64,000 nucleotides of DNA from Betaproteobacteria bacterium (GCA_903970165.1 CAJCHZ010000054.1:185016-249015), one strand, 5' to 3'; shown: positions 28,638 to 38,038, numbered from the stretch's first letter. Numbers and translations are program-made. The notes: generated from the sequence alone by a model not told the origin.

Positions 28638-31262
28638 TTAGATTCTGGCAGCTGCTGCCGGTTGTTTCGCCTTGAAGCGCTCGAAACGCATGGCGTCCTT
28701 CTGGCCGTCGCGATCCACTTTGATGTGGTCTCCGGGCAGAACTTTGCCTTCGAGAATCTGCAACGCCAGCGGATCCTGGATCAATCGCTGAATCGTTCGC
28801 CGCAGGGGCCGTGCCCCGTAGGCGGCATCGTAGCCCTCGCGAAGTAGCAGATCTGTCGCGGCCGGGGTCAGCTCCAGTGTGATTTGCCGTTCCGCAAGCA
28901 GCTTCTCGACGTTTTTCAAGAGCAGCCCGACGATGCGGCTGAGCTGTTCCTTGCCGAGCGGATTGAAAATCACAATCTCATCAATGCGGTTGATGAACTC
29001 CGGGCGGAATGCCGCTCGCAAGGCCTCCATGGCTTCCTTGCGCGCGTATTCGGGATCTTTGCTGGAAAGCTCGAAGATGGCCGCGGAGCCCACATTGCTG
29101 GTCATCACTAGAACCGTGTTGCGAAAATCCACCGTGCGGCCTTTACCGTCGGTCAAACGGCCGTCTTCGAGAATCTGCAGAAGAACGTTGAAGACATCCG
29201 GATGCGCTTTCTCAATTTCGTCGAACAAAATCACCGCGTATGGATGCCTCCGCACCTGCTCCGTGAGTTGGCCGCCTTCTTCGTACCCAACGTAGCCTGG
29301 AGGAGCGCCAATTAGGCGCGAGACGCTGTGCTTTTCCATGTACTCGCTCATGTCAATACGGATCATGAGCTTTTCGTCGTCGAAGAGAAATTCAGCGAGT
29401 GCCCGAGCGAGTTCGGTTTTTCCGACGCCGGTCGGTCCGAGAAAAATGAATGAGCCGATTGGCCGCTTAGCGTCGGATAATCCAGCACGGCTCCTGCGAA
29501 CCGCGTTAGCAACACGTCCGAGCCCATCTTCTTGCCCAACGACCCGTTGCCGCAGACGCTCCTCCATGTGTACGAGCTTCTGCGCTTCGCCTTCCATCAG
29601 GCGGCCAGCGGGAATTCCTGTCCATTTGCTGACCAGCTTCGCGATATCTTCCTCGTCGACTTCTTCCTTGAGCATCGGCGAATCTTTTTGCACCGAGGCA
29701 AAGCGTTCTTCGGCTTGCTTTAGTTCGCGCTCGGCGGCGGCAATCTTGCCGTAGCGAATTTCCGCCACCTTTGCCAGCTCCCCCGCGCGCTCAAACTTCT
29801 GTTCTTCTGTCTTAAGCTGGTCGATATTTCCTTTGAGCTCGCGGATTTTCGTGATGGCGTCTTTTTCCGCTTGCCATCGTGCCTTGCGGGCGCTGGAGTC
29901 TTCCTTCAATTTCGCCAGCTCTTGCTCGATCTGTTTCCGGCGCTCTTTCGAGTGCGCGTCGGTCTCTTTCAACAGGGATTGCCGCTCGATTTCCAGCTGA
30001 AGGATGCGCCGCTCGATTTCGTCAATCTCCACAGGAAGCGAATCAATTTGCATGCGCAGGCTCGCAGCGGCCTCGTCAATCAAGTCAATCGCTTTGTCCG
30101 GCAGAAATCGGTCAGAAATGTAGCGGTGCGATAGCGTGGCAGCAGCTAGAATCGCCGCATCCTTTATGCGCACGCCGTGATGAACTTCGTAGCGCTCCTT
30201 TAAGCCGCGCAGAATCGCGATCGTATCTTCGACGGTGGGCTCGCTGACGAGGACCGGCTGAAACCGTCGCTCCAGGGCGGGGTCCTTCTCGATGTACTTC
30301 TTGTATTCATTGAGCGTGGTTGCGCCAATCGCGCGCAAGTCGCCGCGTGCCAGCGCGGGCTTCAGGATGTTCGAGGCGTCCATCGAGCCTTCGGCCGCGC
30401 CCGCTCCCACGAGCGTGTGCAATTCGTCGATGAACAAAATGATTTGCCCTTCCGCTTCGCTGATTTCCTTCAAGACGGCCTTCAGGCGTTCTTCAAATTC
30501 TCCGCGGAATTTGGCGCCGGCCACCAACGCGGCCAAATCGAGCGCCACGAGACGCTTGGTCTTCAATACATCCGGCACATCGCCGGACACGATGCGCTGT
30601 GCCAGTCCCTCGACAATGGCCGTCTTTCCCACGCCTGGCTCGCCGATGAGTACTGGATTATTCTTGGTACGCCGCGCGAGGATTTGCATCACGCGGCGAA
30701 TTTCTTCGTCCCGCCCGATCACGGGGTCGAGTTTGCCGCGCTGGGCCAGATCCGTCAGGTCGCGCGCGTATTTTTCCAGGGAAGCGTAAGTAGCTTCCGG
30801 ATTTTGTGACGTCACACGCTGTGTCCCGCGAACGCTCGTCAGCGCCTGCAAAATTGCTTCATGCGAGGCGCCTTGCCTCGTGAGCAGCTGTCCCGCGGGA
30901 TCGCGATCCTGGCCGGCAAGGGCAAGAAAAAGATGCTCTGTCGAAACGTACCCGTCCTTGAATCGCTCGGCCTCATCAAACGCGCGTTCCAGAACGTTGT
31001 TCAACGGTTTTCCCAAATGCTGCTGGGCAATGCCTTGTACTTTTGGCAGGCGCGCCATCTCCCGCCCAATCTCTTGCGCCAAAACTTCGCTGTGGATTCC
31101 CAGCCGCGTCAGCAACGAGGGAACTACACCGTCCGTCTGCGAGACCAGGGCCGCTAGCAAATGCACCGGCTCAATCTGCTGGTTTTCGTGATTGGCCGCG
31201 ACCTCGTTCGCTTGTTGCAGCGCTTCCTGCGCTTTCAATGTCATCTTGTCAAATCGCAACAT
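28638..31262 (-). CDS. clpB: ATP-dependent chaperone ClpB
   Basis: A full-length 874-residue class I Hsp100. The Clp N-domain (1-145) opens with [18 protein letters not shown]1 has Walker A GEPGVGKT and Walker [10 protein letters not shown]. The middle coiled-coil domain (about 410-525) is present, which separates ClpB from ClpA/C. NBD2 has GPTGVGKT and [15 protein letters not shown], followed by the D2-small domain ending [14 protein letters not shown]. It disaggregates proteins together with DnaK and small heat-shock proteins; the hsp20 gene is directly upstream. A GAGGAAG ribosome-binding site is present. Confidence 0.97.
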   Translation of the reverse strand: MLRFDKMTLKAQEALQQANEVAANHENQQIEPVHLLAALVSQTDGVVPSLLTRLGIHSEVLAQEIGREMARLPKVQGIAQQHLGKPLNNVLERAFDEAERFKDGYVSTEHLFLALAGQDRDPAGQLLTRQGASHEAILQALTSVRGTQRVTSQNPEATYASLEKYARDLTDLAQRGKLDPVIGRDEEIRRVMQILARRTKNNPVLIGEPGVGKTAIVEGLAQRIVSGDVPDVLKTKRLVALDLAALVAGAKFRGEFEERLKAVLKEISEAEGQIILFIDELHTLVGAGAAEGSMDASNILKPALARGDLRAIGATTLNEYKKYIEKDPALERRFQPVLVSEPTVEDTIAILRGLKERYEVHHGVRIKDAAILAAATLSHRYISDRFLPDKAIDLIDEAAASLRMQIDSLPVEIDEIERRILQLEIERQSLLKETDAHSKERRKQIEQELAKLKEDSSARKARWQAEKDAITKIRELKGNIDQLKTEEQKFERAGELAKVAEIRYGKIAAAERELKQAEERFASVQKDSPMLKEEVDEEDIAKLVSKWTGIPAGRLMEGEAQKLVHMEERLRQRVVGQEDGLGRVANAVRRSRAGLSDAKRPIGSFIFLGPTGVGKTELARALAEFLFDDEKLMIRIDMSEYMEKHSVSRLIGAPPGYVGYEEGGQLTEQVRRHPYAVILFDEIEKAHPDVFNVLLQILEDGRLTDGKGRTVDFRNTVLVMTSNVGSAAIFELSSKDPEYARKEAMEALRAAFRPEFINRIDEIVIFNPLGKEQLSRIVGLLLKNVEKLLAERQITLELTPAATDLLLREGYDAAYGARPLRRTIQRLIQDPLALQILEGKVLPGDHIKVDRDGQKDAMRFERFKAKQPAAAARI

Positions 31263-31302
31263 GATTCTTCCTCACTCCAAAACTTCATCGCTTGCGACAA
31301 AA

Positions 31303-31329
31303 AGGGGCCGGCTCTTTAAGCCAGCCCCT
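31303..31329 (-). terminator. Rho-independent terminator between hsp20 and clpB
   Basis: AGGGGCCGGCT (31303-31313) pairs with AGCCAGCCCCT (31319-31329) with one mismatch. On the minus strand it is followed by TTTTTGTC. It would stop or attenuate the hsp20 transcript 24 nt after its stop codon and reduce read-through into clpB. Confidence 0.8.
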
Positions 31330-31352
31330 CTATACTACAACTCTGTCCTGCC

Positions 31353-31832
31353 TTACTTTGCTCCGGCAGCCATAGCCACCGCGGGCGTCCCGACGTTCAC
31401 CTTGATCTGCTTTGGTTTCGCTTCCTCGCGCTTCGGAACCGTCAGCTCCAGCACTCCGTTCTGGTAGTCCGCCTTGATGGCTTCCGAATTCACGGTATTG
31501 GCAAGCGAGAAGCTGCGGCTGAACGAGCCATAGGCACGCTCGACGCGCAAATACTGCTCTTCGTTGACCTTTTTCTCGAACTTGCGCTCGCCGCGAATCG
31601 TCAGAATGTTGTTCTCGACCCGAATGTCGAGATCCTGGGGATTCACGTCCGGCAGATCGGCTTTAACGACCAACTCATGCTCGGTCTCGTAGATGTCTAC
31701 GGCCGGCGCCCAAGTCGTGAGGCTGGATTCCTCACTGGAACGCTCCAACACATCACTGAACAAGCGATTGACCTGCTCTTGAAGGGTAGAAGTCCTTCCG
31801 GAAGGCTCCCACCGATTAATAAATGCTCTCAT
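31353..31832 (-). CDS. Hsp20/alpha-crystallin family small heat-shock protein
   Basis: The 159-residue protein has an N-terminal arm (WEPSGRTSTLQEQVNRLFSDVL) and an alpha-crystallin domain (about 45-140). Typical strands are AVDIYETEHELVVKADLPDV, DLDIRVENNILTIRGERK and YGSFSRSFSLANTVN. The closing NGVLELTVPKREEAKPKQIKV provides the C-terminal tail that docks dimers. An ATP-independent holdase that hands aggregates to DnaK/ClpB, it is consistent with its place ahead of clpB. AGGAG precedes the ATG, and a near-consensus promoter lies 39 nt upstream. Confidence 0.95.
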   Translation of the reverse strand: MRAFINRWEPSGRTSTLQEQVNRLFSDVLERSSEESSLTTWAPAVDIYETEHELVVKADLPDVNPQDLDIRVENNILTIRGERKFEKKVNEEQYLRVERAYGSFSRSFSLANTVNSEAIKADYQNGVLELTVPKREEAKPKQIKVNVGTPAVAMAAGAK

Positions 31833-31870
31833 TGTTCTGTCTCCTGCGATTTGAACTTAATGCAGTTGGG

Positions 31871-31899
31871 ATAATATTATATGAGTGTCGCGTTGTCAA
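31871..31899 (-). promoter_or_regulatory. Promoter of the hsp20 gene
   Basis: On the minus strand TTGACA (31899-31894) and TATTAT (31876-31871) are spaced by 17 nt in a markedly AT-rich block. No CIRCE-type inverted repeat is visible, so heat control, if any, must use another device. Confidence 0.75.
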
Positions 31900-32077
31900 T
31901 ATAAATTTTAGATCCCTTGGCCAATAATTTAAGCCATTTATTATCAATAGAATGCGAATATCCAAGTCTTCTTGGCTTCCCAGACTTTCTCAACCGTCCG
32001 TGAGTTCAGAGCGATGGACTGCCTCCCACTCGTTTCTCGCAAATCCAAACTAGAGATGCTGCTAAACTGCCCCTCTG

Positions 32078-33175
32078 ATGCGCCTCGACGACTTCGATTA
32101 CGATCTTCTTGCCAGCCAGATCGCCCAGCGGCCTCTCGAACGCCGCGACGCTTCGCGGCTTCTTACAATTTCGAGAGCCAATGGCGCGGTTCAAGACCGC
32201 CTATTTGCCGATTTCCCGGGCCTGCTTCGCGGCGACGAACTGATCGTCCTTAACAACACGCGCGTTATACCGGCACGGCTTTTTGGGCGCCGTGCCGGAG
32301 TCCACTCGCAAAGTCCCTCGCACGCCACGCGGGAAGAGCACCGGACCGGTAAAGTCGAGGTGTTCCTTACGCGTCGGCTTGACCCACGTACCTGGGACGC
32401 ACTCGTCCGTCCCGGCCGAAAGATGCAAATTGGGGAACGCGTCTTGTTTGGCCAGGGGGAACTCGAAGCGGAGGTCGTTGCACGCGGGGAGCTGGGCTCG
32501 CGCACGATACGATTTGTTTCACGTGACACACGAGACGTCCAGGAGCATCTGGAAGGCCTTGGACACATCCCGCTGCCGCCTTATATCCACCGCACGGACG
32601 AGGTTTCTGACCGCGAGCGCTACCAGACTGTTTTTGCCAAACAGCCCGGGGCAATTGCCGCTCCGACAGCCGGCTTGCACTTCACGCCGGAAATTCTGCA
32701 AAAAATCCGAGAGCGCGGGGTCGAGATCTGCGAACTGACGCTGGAGGTCGGCTTAGGAACATTTCAACCAGTTCACGCCGAAGAGCTGGAAAACCACGTA
32801 ATGCACTCGGAGGCCTACGAGATCCCGGAAGTAACAACACGCAGCATTATGCAAGCCCGCGCCGCGGGCCGGCCGATTCTTGCTATTGGCACGACGGTAG
32901 TTCGGGCTCTGGAAGCTGCCGCGTTGCGCTCCGCGGAATCCGGCTCAGCCGACCTATTGCTCGCGGGCAAAGCCGATGCGCGGCTATTTATCTATCCGGG
33001 ATTTCATTTCCGCGTAGTGAACGCGCTTTTGACGAATTTCCATCTTCCGCGCTCGACGCTGCTCGCGCTGGTATGCGCATTCGGGGGGCGTGAAAACGTG
33101 CTGCGCGCATACAATCACGCCGTCGAAGCGGACTATCGCTTTTACAGCTACGGCGATTGCATGCTGATTCGTTAG
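32078..33175 (+). CDS. queA: S-adenosylmethionine:tRNA ribosyltransferase-isomerase
   Basis: The 365-residue enzyme matches QueA over its length: DDFDYDLLASQIAQRPLERRDASRLL (split here: DDFDYDLLASQIAQ and PLERRDASRLL), LIVLNNTRVIPARLFG, GHIPLPPYI, YQTVFAKQPGAIAAPTAGLHF and YGDCMLI at the end. It transfers the ribosyl part of SAM to preQ1 in tRNA to give epoxyqueuosine. It is normally 340-360 residues, so length is usual. A loop near residues 68-80 (GVHSQSPSHATREEH) is longer than in E. coli. No tgt or queG gene is nearby. Confidence 0.96.
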   Translation: MRLDDFDYDLLASQIAQRPLERRDASRLLTISRANGAVQDRLFADFPGLLRGDELIVLNNTRVIPARLFGRRAGVHSQSPSHATREEHRTGKVEVFLTRRLDPRTWDALVRPGRKMQIGERVLFGQGELEAEVVARGELGSRTIRFVSRDTRDVQEHLEGLGHIPLPPYIHRTDEVSDRERYQTVFAKQPGAIAAPTAGLHFTPEILQKIRERGVEICELTLEVGLGTFQPVHAEELENHVMHSEAYEIPEVTTRSIMQARAAGRPILAIGTTVVRALEAAALRSAESGSADLLLAGKADARLFIYPGFHFRVVNALLTNFHLPRSTLLALVCAFGGRENVLRAYNHAVEADYRFYSYGDCMLIR

Positions 33176-33303
33176 CGGCTGCCAGCGGAAGAGTGTATCT
33201 GCAAAAGTGGACAAATTCTTCTGAAGCCTAAGGCAATTCGAGAAATCATTTCGCCAGCTGCCGAAAACGGCTACTGCCATTTCAAAATTTGCGCTGCGCA
33301 TAA

Positions 33304-33346
33304 GACGAGAAGGGAGGCCACCATTGGGTGCAGCCTCCCACTCGTC
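33304..33346 (-). terminator. Long hairpin after the secreted-protein gene
   Basis: GACGAG and GGGAGGC (33304-33318) pair with GCCTCCC and CTCGTC (33333-33346), giving a 13-bp interrupted stem. It lies 31 nt past the stop of the minus-strand gene. No strong T tract follows. Confidence 0.55.
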
Positions 33347-33376
33347 GTTTCCATAGGACTCACAAAAACTCCTTAC

Positions 33377-33709
33377 TTATTCGCTGAAAACAAAAACGCG
33401 AGACTGTCCCGAAAAACGAACTTCCTTTACCTGGCCATTGTCGCCAACCAGAACGGAGTCGTACGCCGCTTTTGTGTTGCGGTCTTCCCAGCGGCCTTCG
33501 GATTCAGCCAGAACCTGGCTGCCCTTCTGCACTGTGGCCTTGTTTCCATCAATCATCAGGCGATATTCCCCCGCGCGCAGGTCGGCCTTGCCGATCTTTG
33601 CGGATTGCGTGATGTTGATGGTTTTGGTGATGGGTTTCGCGAGGAGTGGCACGGTACACGCCAACGCCGCCACCAGCGCTGCACTGCGGACAAGCGAATT
33701 GAATTTCAT
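33377..33709 (-). CDS. Small secreted protein, Acidobacteriota-type
   Basis: The 110-residue product has a signal peptide (LVRSAALVAALACTVPLLA, cleavage near residue 25). A small beta-rich domain follows: ITKTINITQSAKIGKADLRAGEYRL, given as ITKTINITQ and LRAGEYRLMIDG, then KATVQKGSQVL and AYDSVLVGDNGQVKEVRFSG. The repeated short strands suggest a compact beta barrel or sandwich. Such proteins are abundant in Acidobacteriota with no known role. AAGGAAG precedes the ATG at 33709; the frame continues upstream to 33817 without coding character. Confidence 0.75.
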   Translation of the reverse strand: MKFNSLVRSAALVAALACTVPLLAKPITKTINITQSAKIGKADLRAGEYRLMIDGNKATVQKGSQVLAESEGRWEDRNTKAAYDSVLVGDNGQVKEVRFSGQSRVFVFSE

Positions 33710-33779
33710 GGGTGTCAACTTCCTTTCCGTCGGAATTAAGTCAGCCGCACTTTCAGCTGCCGGCGCAAGCGGAACAGAG

Positions 33780-33808
33780 TTGACACGGATGCCCGGGGCG
33801 AGTAGTCT
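33780..33808 (+). promoter_or_regulatory. Promoter-like element for a candidate small RNA
   Basis: TTGACA (33780-33785) and TAGTCT (33803-33808) are spaced by 17 nt. They point rightwards into a short region that ends at a strong terminator and contains no gene. Confidence 0.5.
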
Positions 33809-33814
33809 CACCCG

Positions 33815-33893
33815 CAAGACACCTCGTTCTTCCTGGACTAACGGCCGGAAAGACTGCGTGTCATCGCCCCGCGGCTGCCACCGCGGGGTTTTT
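33815..33893 (+). ncRNA. Candidate intergenic small RNA with intrinsic terminator
   Basis: A transcript from the promoter at 33780-33808 would be about 80 nt. It would end at a near-perfect terminator: CCCCGCGG (33867-33874) pairs with CCGCGGGG (33881-33888), followed by TTTTT. There is no open frame with a ribosome-binding site inside, and the next rightward gene starts 300 nt further on, so the terminator has no protein gene to serve. It resembles no RNA family I know. It could instead be a terminated leader or attenuator of the downstream phosphoesterase. Confidence 0.4.
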
Positions 33894-34200
33894 CTTGAAG
33901 TCTCTGGCTTACCTGCGCAGCTCCATCGGCTGCACTTGTATAGACGAGTCGGCCCACGCTAATGTTTCGTCGGTCATCAGATTTTCTTCTGGAATCTCGC
34001 TAATTATTTGCTTGGTTTGCAATGGGATGCTTTTTGCCATGCTGTTTGGGTGCCCCGATTTCTCAATTTTTGCTAAATATTCTTGATTTCCCGCAAGATC
34101 CTTTGTCCCATAACGTTATTTCCGAAACACCTTTCGTGATCGAAAGGTGCATCGCCTCCCGGCTTCATCTATACTCAATGGAATTTTGCGGACAGGGTGA
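33894..34200. other. AT-rich intergenic region
   Basis: About 300 nt of relatively AT-rich DNA lie between the terminator at 33893 and the phosphoesterase gene. An imperfect dyad, TTTCGTGATCGAAAGG near 34131-34146, lies 55 nt ahead of the gene. No open frame is convincing. Confidence 0.35.
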
Positions 34201-34944
34201 ATGCGCATACTTGTTCTGAGTGATCTTCATGCCAATGCAACGGCGTTTGCTGCGGCGCTCGACTGTGCTGCGGGGCGCTGGGACGTGTCTGTGTGCCTTG
34301 GCGACGTCGTCGGCTACGGACCCGACCCGCACGAGGTCGTCGCTCGGCTGCGCGAACTCGGCACGGAAACCATTCGCGGCAATCATGACAAGGCCGTCGC
34401 GGGCCTCATGGATACGAGCGATTTCAATCCCGTTGCAAAAGCTGCCGTGGACTGGACTCGCTCCCAATTAAGCGCCGAGGATCTTGCCTGGCTGTCTGCT
34501 CTGCCTCCCGGCCCGTTTGCCACCGACGGAATCGTTTTGGTACACGGCGCGTTTCAAGATGAAGATGAATATGTGTTCACGCCCGCGCAAGCTCTCGACG
34601 GGCTTCTCGATTCTTCCGCCGAAGTTACGTTCTTTGGCCACACTCACCATCAAGGTGGTTTCTCTTATGAGGACGCCAATCTCGAGGTTCTTCAGATTCG
34701 TCCGCGTCCCTCCGAGCCTTTTTCCGCATTGCGTATCGAGCAGCCGCGTCGTTACCTGCTGAATCCCGGTTCCGTCGGTCAACCGCGCGACGGCGATCCG
34801 CGCGCGGGGTTCGCCATTGCCGACCTCGAGCATCAAACCGTGGAATTCTGGCGCGTTCCTTATGACATTACTTCCGTGCAGGACCGCATGCGGACTGCCC
34901 ACCTGCCTGAACCTCTGGTTCAGCGTCTTGTTGTCGGCCGGTAA
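34201..34944 (+). CDS. Metallophosphoesterase (YfcE/MJ0912-like)
   Basis: The 247-residue calcineurin-like phosphoesterase has the di-metal motifs in order: ILVLSDLHANATA (D-x-H), CLGDVVGYGPDPHE (G-D), TIRGNHDKA (GNHD), LVHGA, and FGHTHHQGG (GHTH). It ends after YLLNPGSVGQPRDGDPRA. Such proteins hydrolyse phosphodiesters such as cyclic nucleotides or nucleotides; the substrate here is unknown. The region just upstream holds the candidate small RNA. Confidence 0.9.
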   Translation: MRILVLSDLHANATAFAAALDCAAGRWDVSVCLGDVVGYGPDPHEVVARLRELGTETIRGNHDKAVAGLMDTSDFNPVAKAAVDWTRSQLSAEDLAWLSALPPGPFATDGIVLVHGAFQDEDEYVFTPAQALDGLLDSSAEVTFFGHTHHQGGFSYEDANLEVLQIRPRPSEPFSALRIEQPRRYLLNPGSVGQPRDGDPRAGFAIADLEHQTVEFWRVPYDITSVQDRMRTAHLPEPLVQRLVVGR

Positions 34945-35059
34945 AATGAGTCCGCTAAATTGTGGCCGGTAAAGGGCCCCTTGAGCTCGTTCCCTACTTT
35001 GCTCCGCACTCTTGACGCCCGCACACATTCAGGCCAGCATCTTTCTTTGGACGCAATGC

Positions 35060-35572
35060 ATGCCTGAAACATTGCACAAGGAAACGCTCGATCAGCCGCA
35101 ACCAAAACCTGGCCGTTCCTGGATCCTCTGGATGGGCGCTGCCACGATTGCGATCGCACTCATCATTCTGATGTGGCCCGGCACTGAACGGCATTCCGCA
35201 ACTGCCACTCGCGAAGTACATCTTCCATTCGGCGCCGCGGAACAGGCCTACGCCCCGAAACTACTAATCGAAAACCTTACGATGAGCCGCGCTGAGAATT
35301 TCCTGAATCAGGAAGTCACCACGATTTCCGGACGCCTCACGAATGGCGGCGGTTTACCGCTCGCCAACGTGGAAGTGAACCTTGAATTTTCTGACCAGTT
35401 TGGCCAGAACGTTTTACGAGAATCCCGATCGTTGTTTCTGCAACCTGCGCCGCCGCTGGGCCCGGGCGAGGGGCGCAACTTCGAAGTTTCCTTCGAGCAT
35501 ATCCCTTATACCTGGAACGTTCAGCAACCCCGCTTGACGGTTTCCGGAATCCTATTTACTTATAATAAATAA
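35060..35572 (+). CDS. Membrane-anchored FxLYD/DUF2393-like protein
   Basis: The 170-residue protein has a short cytoplasmic N-terminus and one transmembrane helix (about 22-42: WILWMGAATIAIALIILMW). An extracytoplasmic beta-sandwich domain follows: LLIENLTMSRAENFLNQEVTTISGRLTNGG (pieces LLIENLTMSRAEN and VTTISGRLTNGG), then LPLANVEVNLEF, GPGEGRNFEVSFEHIP and PRLTVSGILF. This is the strand order of FxLYD/DUF2393-type domains. The function is unknown. The start at the ATG 35060 lacks a strong ribosome-binding site; a TTG at 35012 is in frame. Confidence 0.7.
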   Translation: MPETLHKETLDQPQPKPGRSWILWMGAATIAIALIILMWPGTERHSATATREVHLPFGAAEQAYAPKLLIENLTMSRAENFLNQEVTTISGRLTNGGGLPLANVEVNLEFSDQFGQNVLRESRSLFLQPAPPLGPGEGRNFEVSFEHIPYTWNVQQPRLTVSGILFTYNK

Positions 35573-35575
35573 CAC

Positions 35576-35784
35576 TTATTACATCTATCATCTCCCGCTA
35601 CGGATATTTCCCTGGTAGCGAACTCCAGAAGGCTCCGCCTCTCGTCTATCTCGTTGCGCCGGCGCTTCGCTTTCATCCTGTAACGGACACGCTTCTCCGG
35701 TTTCTGCCGCCCGAACGGGAGGCAACGCGCGTCGGACTCGCGGAAAGCTGGCGTCGCCGCATGCGTGTCGTCATGCGCCAGTAA
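35576..35784 (+). pseudogene. Possible C-terminal remnant of a conserved protein
   Basis: The rightward frame ending at TAA 35782-35784 reads PPLVYLVAPALRFHP, then VTDTLLRFLPPEREAT, then RVGLAESWRRRMRVVMRQ. This is regular, protein-like sequence with codon use like its neighbours, and I associate such endings with a conserved Acidobacteriota C-terminus. There is no start codon or N-terminal part, since the frame runs into the end of the preceding gene. I read it as the tail of a truncated gene. A minus-strand frame over the same bases is probably its shadow. Confidence 0.35.
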
Positions 35785-35923
35785 AGAACAATTCCGGCGA
35801 GCCGCCCCCTGAGCCACTGCCCTATTCCGACTTTTCGCCACAAATTTTTATTTTCGAAATAATCTGTTCCCGCTTGCCCCGCCCAAGTAGAATTATCCCT
35901 GCCAGCCACCAGGAGCGAACAGA

Positions 35924-36298
35924 GTGGAGTTTTCCGCGACCATACGGCATTCCCCGCAGGCTTCCCTTATCGAACTTCGCGGGCGCCTCACTTTTTTTGA
36001 AGTCGGCGTTCTCCGCGAAAATATCTCGCGTCTTCTCGCCGAAGGCCGCAAGAATCTCGTTCTCAATTTGAGCGGTTTGCACTATCTGGACAGTTCCGGA
36101 ATCGGCGAACTCGCGCGCATCTACGTCACCGTCCTGAAAGGCGGCGGCGAAATGAGAGTGGTTGGACTGTCGCGCAATGTCCAGCAGGTTTTAAAAGTTA
36201 CACATCTCTACGAAATGTTCCCGGAATTTCCCGACGAAGAAGCCGCTCTAAAGAGTTTCTACATGGCGCCGGTCGGCAAACCAACAGAAACCCTCTGA
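35924..36298 (+). CDS. STAS-domain anti-sigma factor antagonist
   Basis: The 124-residue single-domain STAS protein has the first strand SLIELRGRLTFFEV, the strand NLVLNLSGLHYLDSSGIGEL carrying the phosphorylatable Ser (Ser57/Ser58), and the closing helix region VLKVTHLYEMFP. SpoIIAA-type proteins bind an anti-sigma kinase when unphosphorylated and free its sigma factor. The partner kinase is not nearby. Translation starts at a GTG with AGGAG nine bases upstream. Confidence 0.92.
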   Translation: MEFSATIRHSPQASLIELRGRLTFFEVGVLRENISRLLAEGRKNLVLNLSGLHYLDSSGIGELARIYVTVLKGGGEMRVVGLSRNVQQVLKVTHLYEMFPEFPDEEAALKSFYMAPVGKPTETL

Positions 36299-36417
36299 GG
36301 TCGATATCTGTAAGGGCGCAAGTCGTCTCGCTCTTGTTTGCGCGGCAACGCAAATTGCTCGAATCCTTGCTTCAGAGAAATAGCAGAAGTGAAAAAAGGC
36401 GGCCCAAAAGGAGAGAA

Positions 36418-36443
36418 GCAGCCAAGGTGTGTACCTTGGCTGC
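36418..36443. terminator. Perfect 11-bp hairpin after the STAS gene
   Basis: GCAGCCAAGGT (36418-36428) pairs perfectly with ACCTTGGCTGC (36433-36443) around GTGT. There is no T tract, so it may act as an RNA-stabilising or factor-dependent end for the STAS transcript. Confidence 0.55.
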
Positions 36444-36554
36444 CTCCCGGGGTGTGTCCTCGAAGTGGTTAGTTGTTAATTTAGATGCATGCCAGCAAAA
36501 AAGGTTTCCATTTCTTCGAAAATTTCTTCTTAACTGTTTTTTAGGCCGAAATGC

Positions 36555-37064
36555 TTAGTAAAACAGGTACTTACGCCACCTCTCGTCGCGATGTCCGATG
36601 AGCCGCATCAGCTGCCGGGACGTATGCAACGTGAACGGCCGTGGCCGTCGTGCCAATTTAAACCCGGCTTCTTCCGGCGTCCGGTCGCCCTTGCTGTTGT
36701 TGCAGCGGTAGCAGCAAGCCACCAGGTTCTCCCAAGAAGACCGCCCGCCGCGCGATCTCGGCACAACGTGGTCCAGCGTCAATTCCGAGCTTGGGAAAAT
36801 CCGCCCGCAGAACTGGCACGTATTGCGATCCCGCAGCAAAATGTTTTTCCGCGATAGCGCTCGGCTCTGCTGCGGAATATGCCGGTAAGCCAGCAACCGA
36901 ATTACGGATGGCACTCGATGCGCGTGCGCCGCCGAATGCACTTCCGAGCTGTGCATCTCCTCCGCCTGCGCTACGCCCTTGAGCAATAGCACCATGGCGC
37001 GCCGAACCGCTGTCACATTGATAGGCTCGTACGTCGCGTTGAGCACAAGCACGGGCTCCTGCAT
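36555..37064 (-). CDS. HNH endonuclease family protein
   Basis: The 169-residue protein has an N-terminal segment [20 protein letters not shown] typical of stand-alone HNH nucleases. The HNH core follows: CQFCG (Cys83/Cys86), [13 protein letters not shown] (Asp98-His99), [24 protein letters not shown], with Cys118/Cys121 completing the zinc site and Asn122 and Lys125 after it. It probably nicks or cuts DNA, but the biological role of this widespread subgroup is unknown. The ATG at 37064 starts the conserved part; the frame extends to 37202 in Pro/Gly-rich, non-conserved sequence. Confidence 0.85.
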   Translation of the reverse strand: MQEPVLVLNATYEPINVTAVRRAMVLLLKGVAQAEEMHSSEVHSAAHAHRVPSVIRLLAYRHIPQQSRALSRKNILLRDRNTCQFCGRIFPSSELTLDHVVPRSRGGRSSWENLVACCYRCNNSKGDRTPEEAGFKLARRPRPFTLHTSRQLMRLIGHRDERWRKYLFY

Positions 37065-37232
37065 CAACGAGGCACGCCTCGGTAAAATTGGGTTGTGGGA
37101 TCTACTACCTGCGGGACTCTCAGCGCCAGGCACAGCGCCTCCGCCTACTTCAGGGGCAGGCCGCCCCCGGAAATCTCCCGACTTGGGCCGGTTTGCGCTC
37201 ATCGCGCGACCTTAACTTGCGAACCGTCTCAC

Positions 37233-38038
37233 CTAGGTTACCACGGACCGGTGCGGCCGTCGATTCTTTGCGGCTCGGGCTACCGTAAGTCCTAGTACCG
37301 ACTTGGCTCCCGATTCCAAAAGGGCTCCCACACAGGCATCCAGCGTTGCCCCGGTCGTCATTACTTCATCTACCAGTAAGACGCGCTTATTGTCAACCTG
37401 GCTGCCTGGACGTGTGGCAAAAGCGCCACGAACCGACTCCCATCGCTCTGCCAGGCTGAGGATCTGCTTGTCCGGTCGGGGGCGGGTTCTCATCCGCGAG
37501 ACGGCTTTATGCGGCAACCGCAGCTGAACTGGCCAACGGTTTGGAAATAAGCCGCTCCTGGTTATACCCCCGCTCTCGTTCGCGGTCTCGGTGCAGCGGC
37601 ACGGGTACCACCACGTCCGCAGACATGATCCCGGACCAGGCGTTCCGCGAAGCACGCTCCCAGAGGCGCGATCTGCTCCCACTTCAATAGGAGAATTGAG
37701 CGCACCAGCGCCCCGTCGTAAATTCCCTAACTCCGCGCCCGCTCGAACGCGTAAGTCTTTTCCTGGCACGCGGGACACACCAGCTGTTCCTCTTCAGTCT
37801 CGGACAAGGCGGGGACGGGTTGCCCGCAAATCTTGCATTTTCTGTCAGGAACTGCCTCAAAGGAATCCAGGCATTCTTCGCAAATAGGAACCGGGCTGCC
37901 TCCCGTTAACAACGGATCGCAAATCCGGCACCGTGCGGGAAAAAACACGCTGACGACCGCACCGCTAGCTTCCGCCAGCCAAGCGCCCACACCCCTCCGC
38001 GCACGCCCTGCGACCGCCATGGAGGAGCGTTCTCCCAT
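37233..38038 (-). pseudogene. comF: comF-like gene broken by several frameshifts
   Basis: A ComF protein is encoded in four pieces. Piece one, starting at 38038, has the zinc-binding N-terminus (CRICDPLL, CEECLDSF, CKICGQPVP, CPACQEK) up to YAFERARS, then a stop. The sequence continues in a second frame (GIYDGALVRSILLLKWEQIAP), a third frame (ADVVVPVPLHRDRERERGYNQ) and a fourth (VQLRLPHKAVSRMRTRPRPDKQ). The fourth runs on to the PRPP-binding loop VLLVDEVMTTGATLDAC and LGLTVARA. At least three indels, near 37730, 37615 and 37525, disrupt it, so no complete ComF can be made. ComF helps pull transforming DNA into the cytoplasm, which suggests natural competence is lost or decaying, unless the indels are assembly errors. 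Confidence 0.85.

Noticed and set aside
31833..31920. CIRCE element or ROSE-type thermometer ahead of hsp20
   Set aside because: No TTAGCACTC/GAGTGCTAA repeat and no obvious ribosome-site-masking hairpin could be found.
35560..35841. 93-codon minus-strand frame
   Set aside because: Opposite to a more protein-like frame and without a ribosome-binding site or recognisable features.
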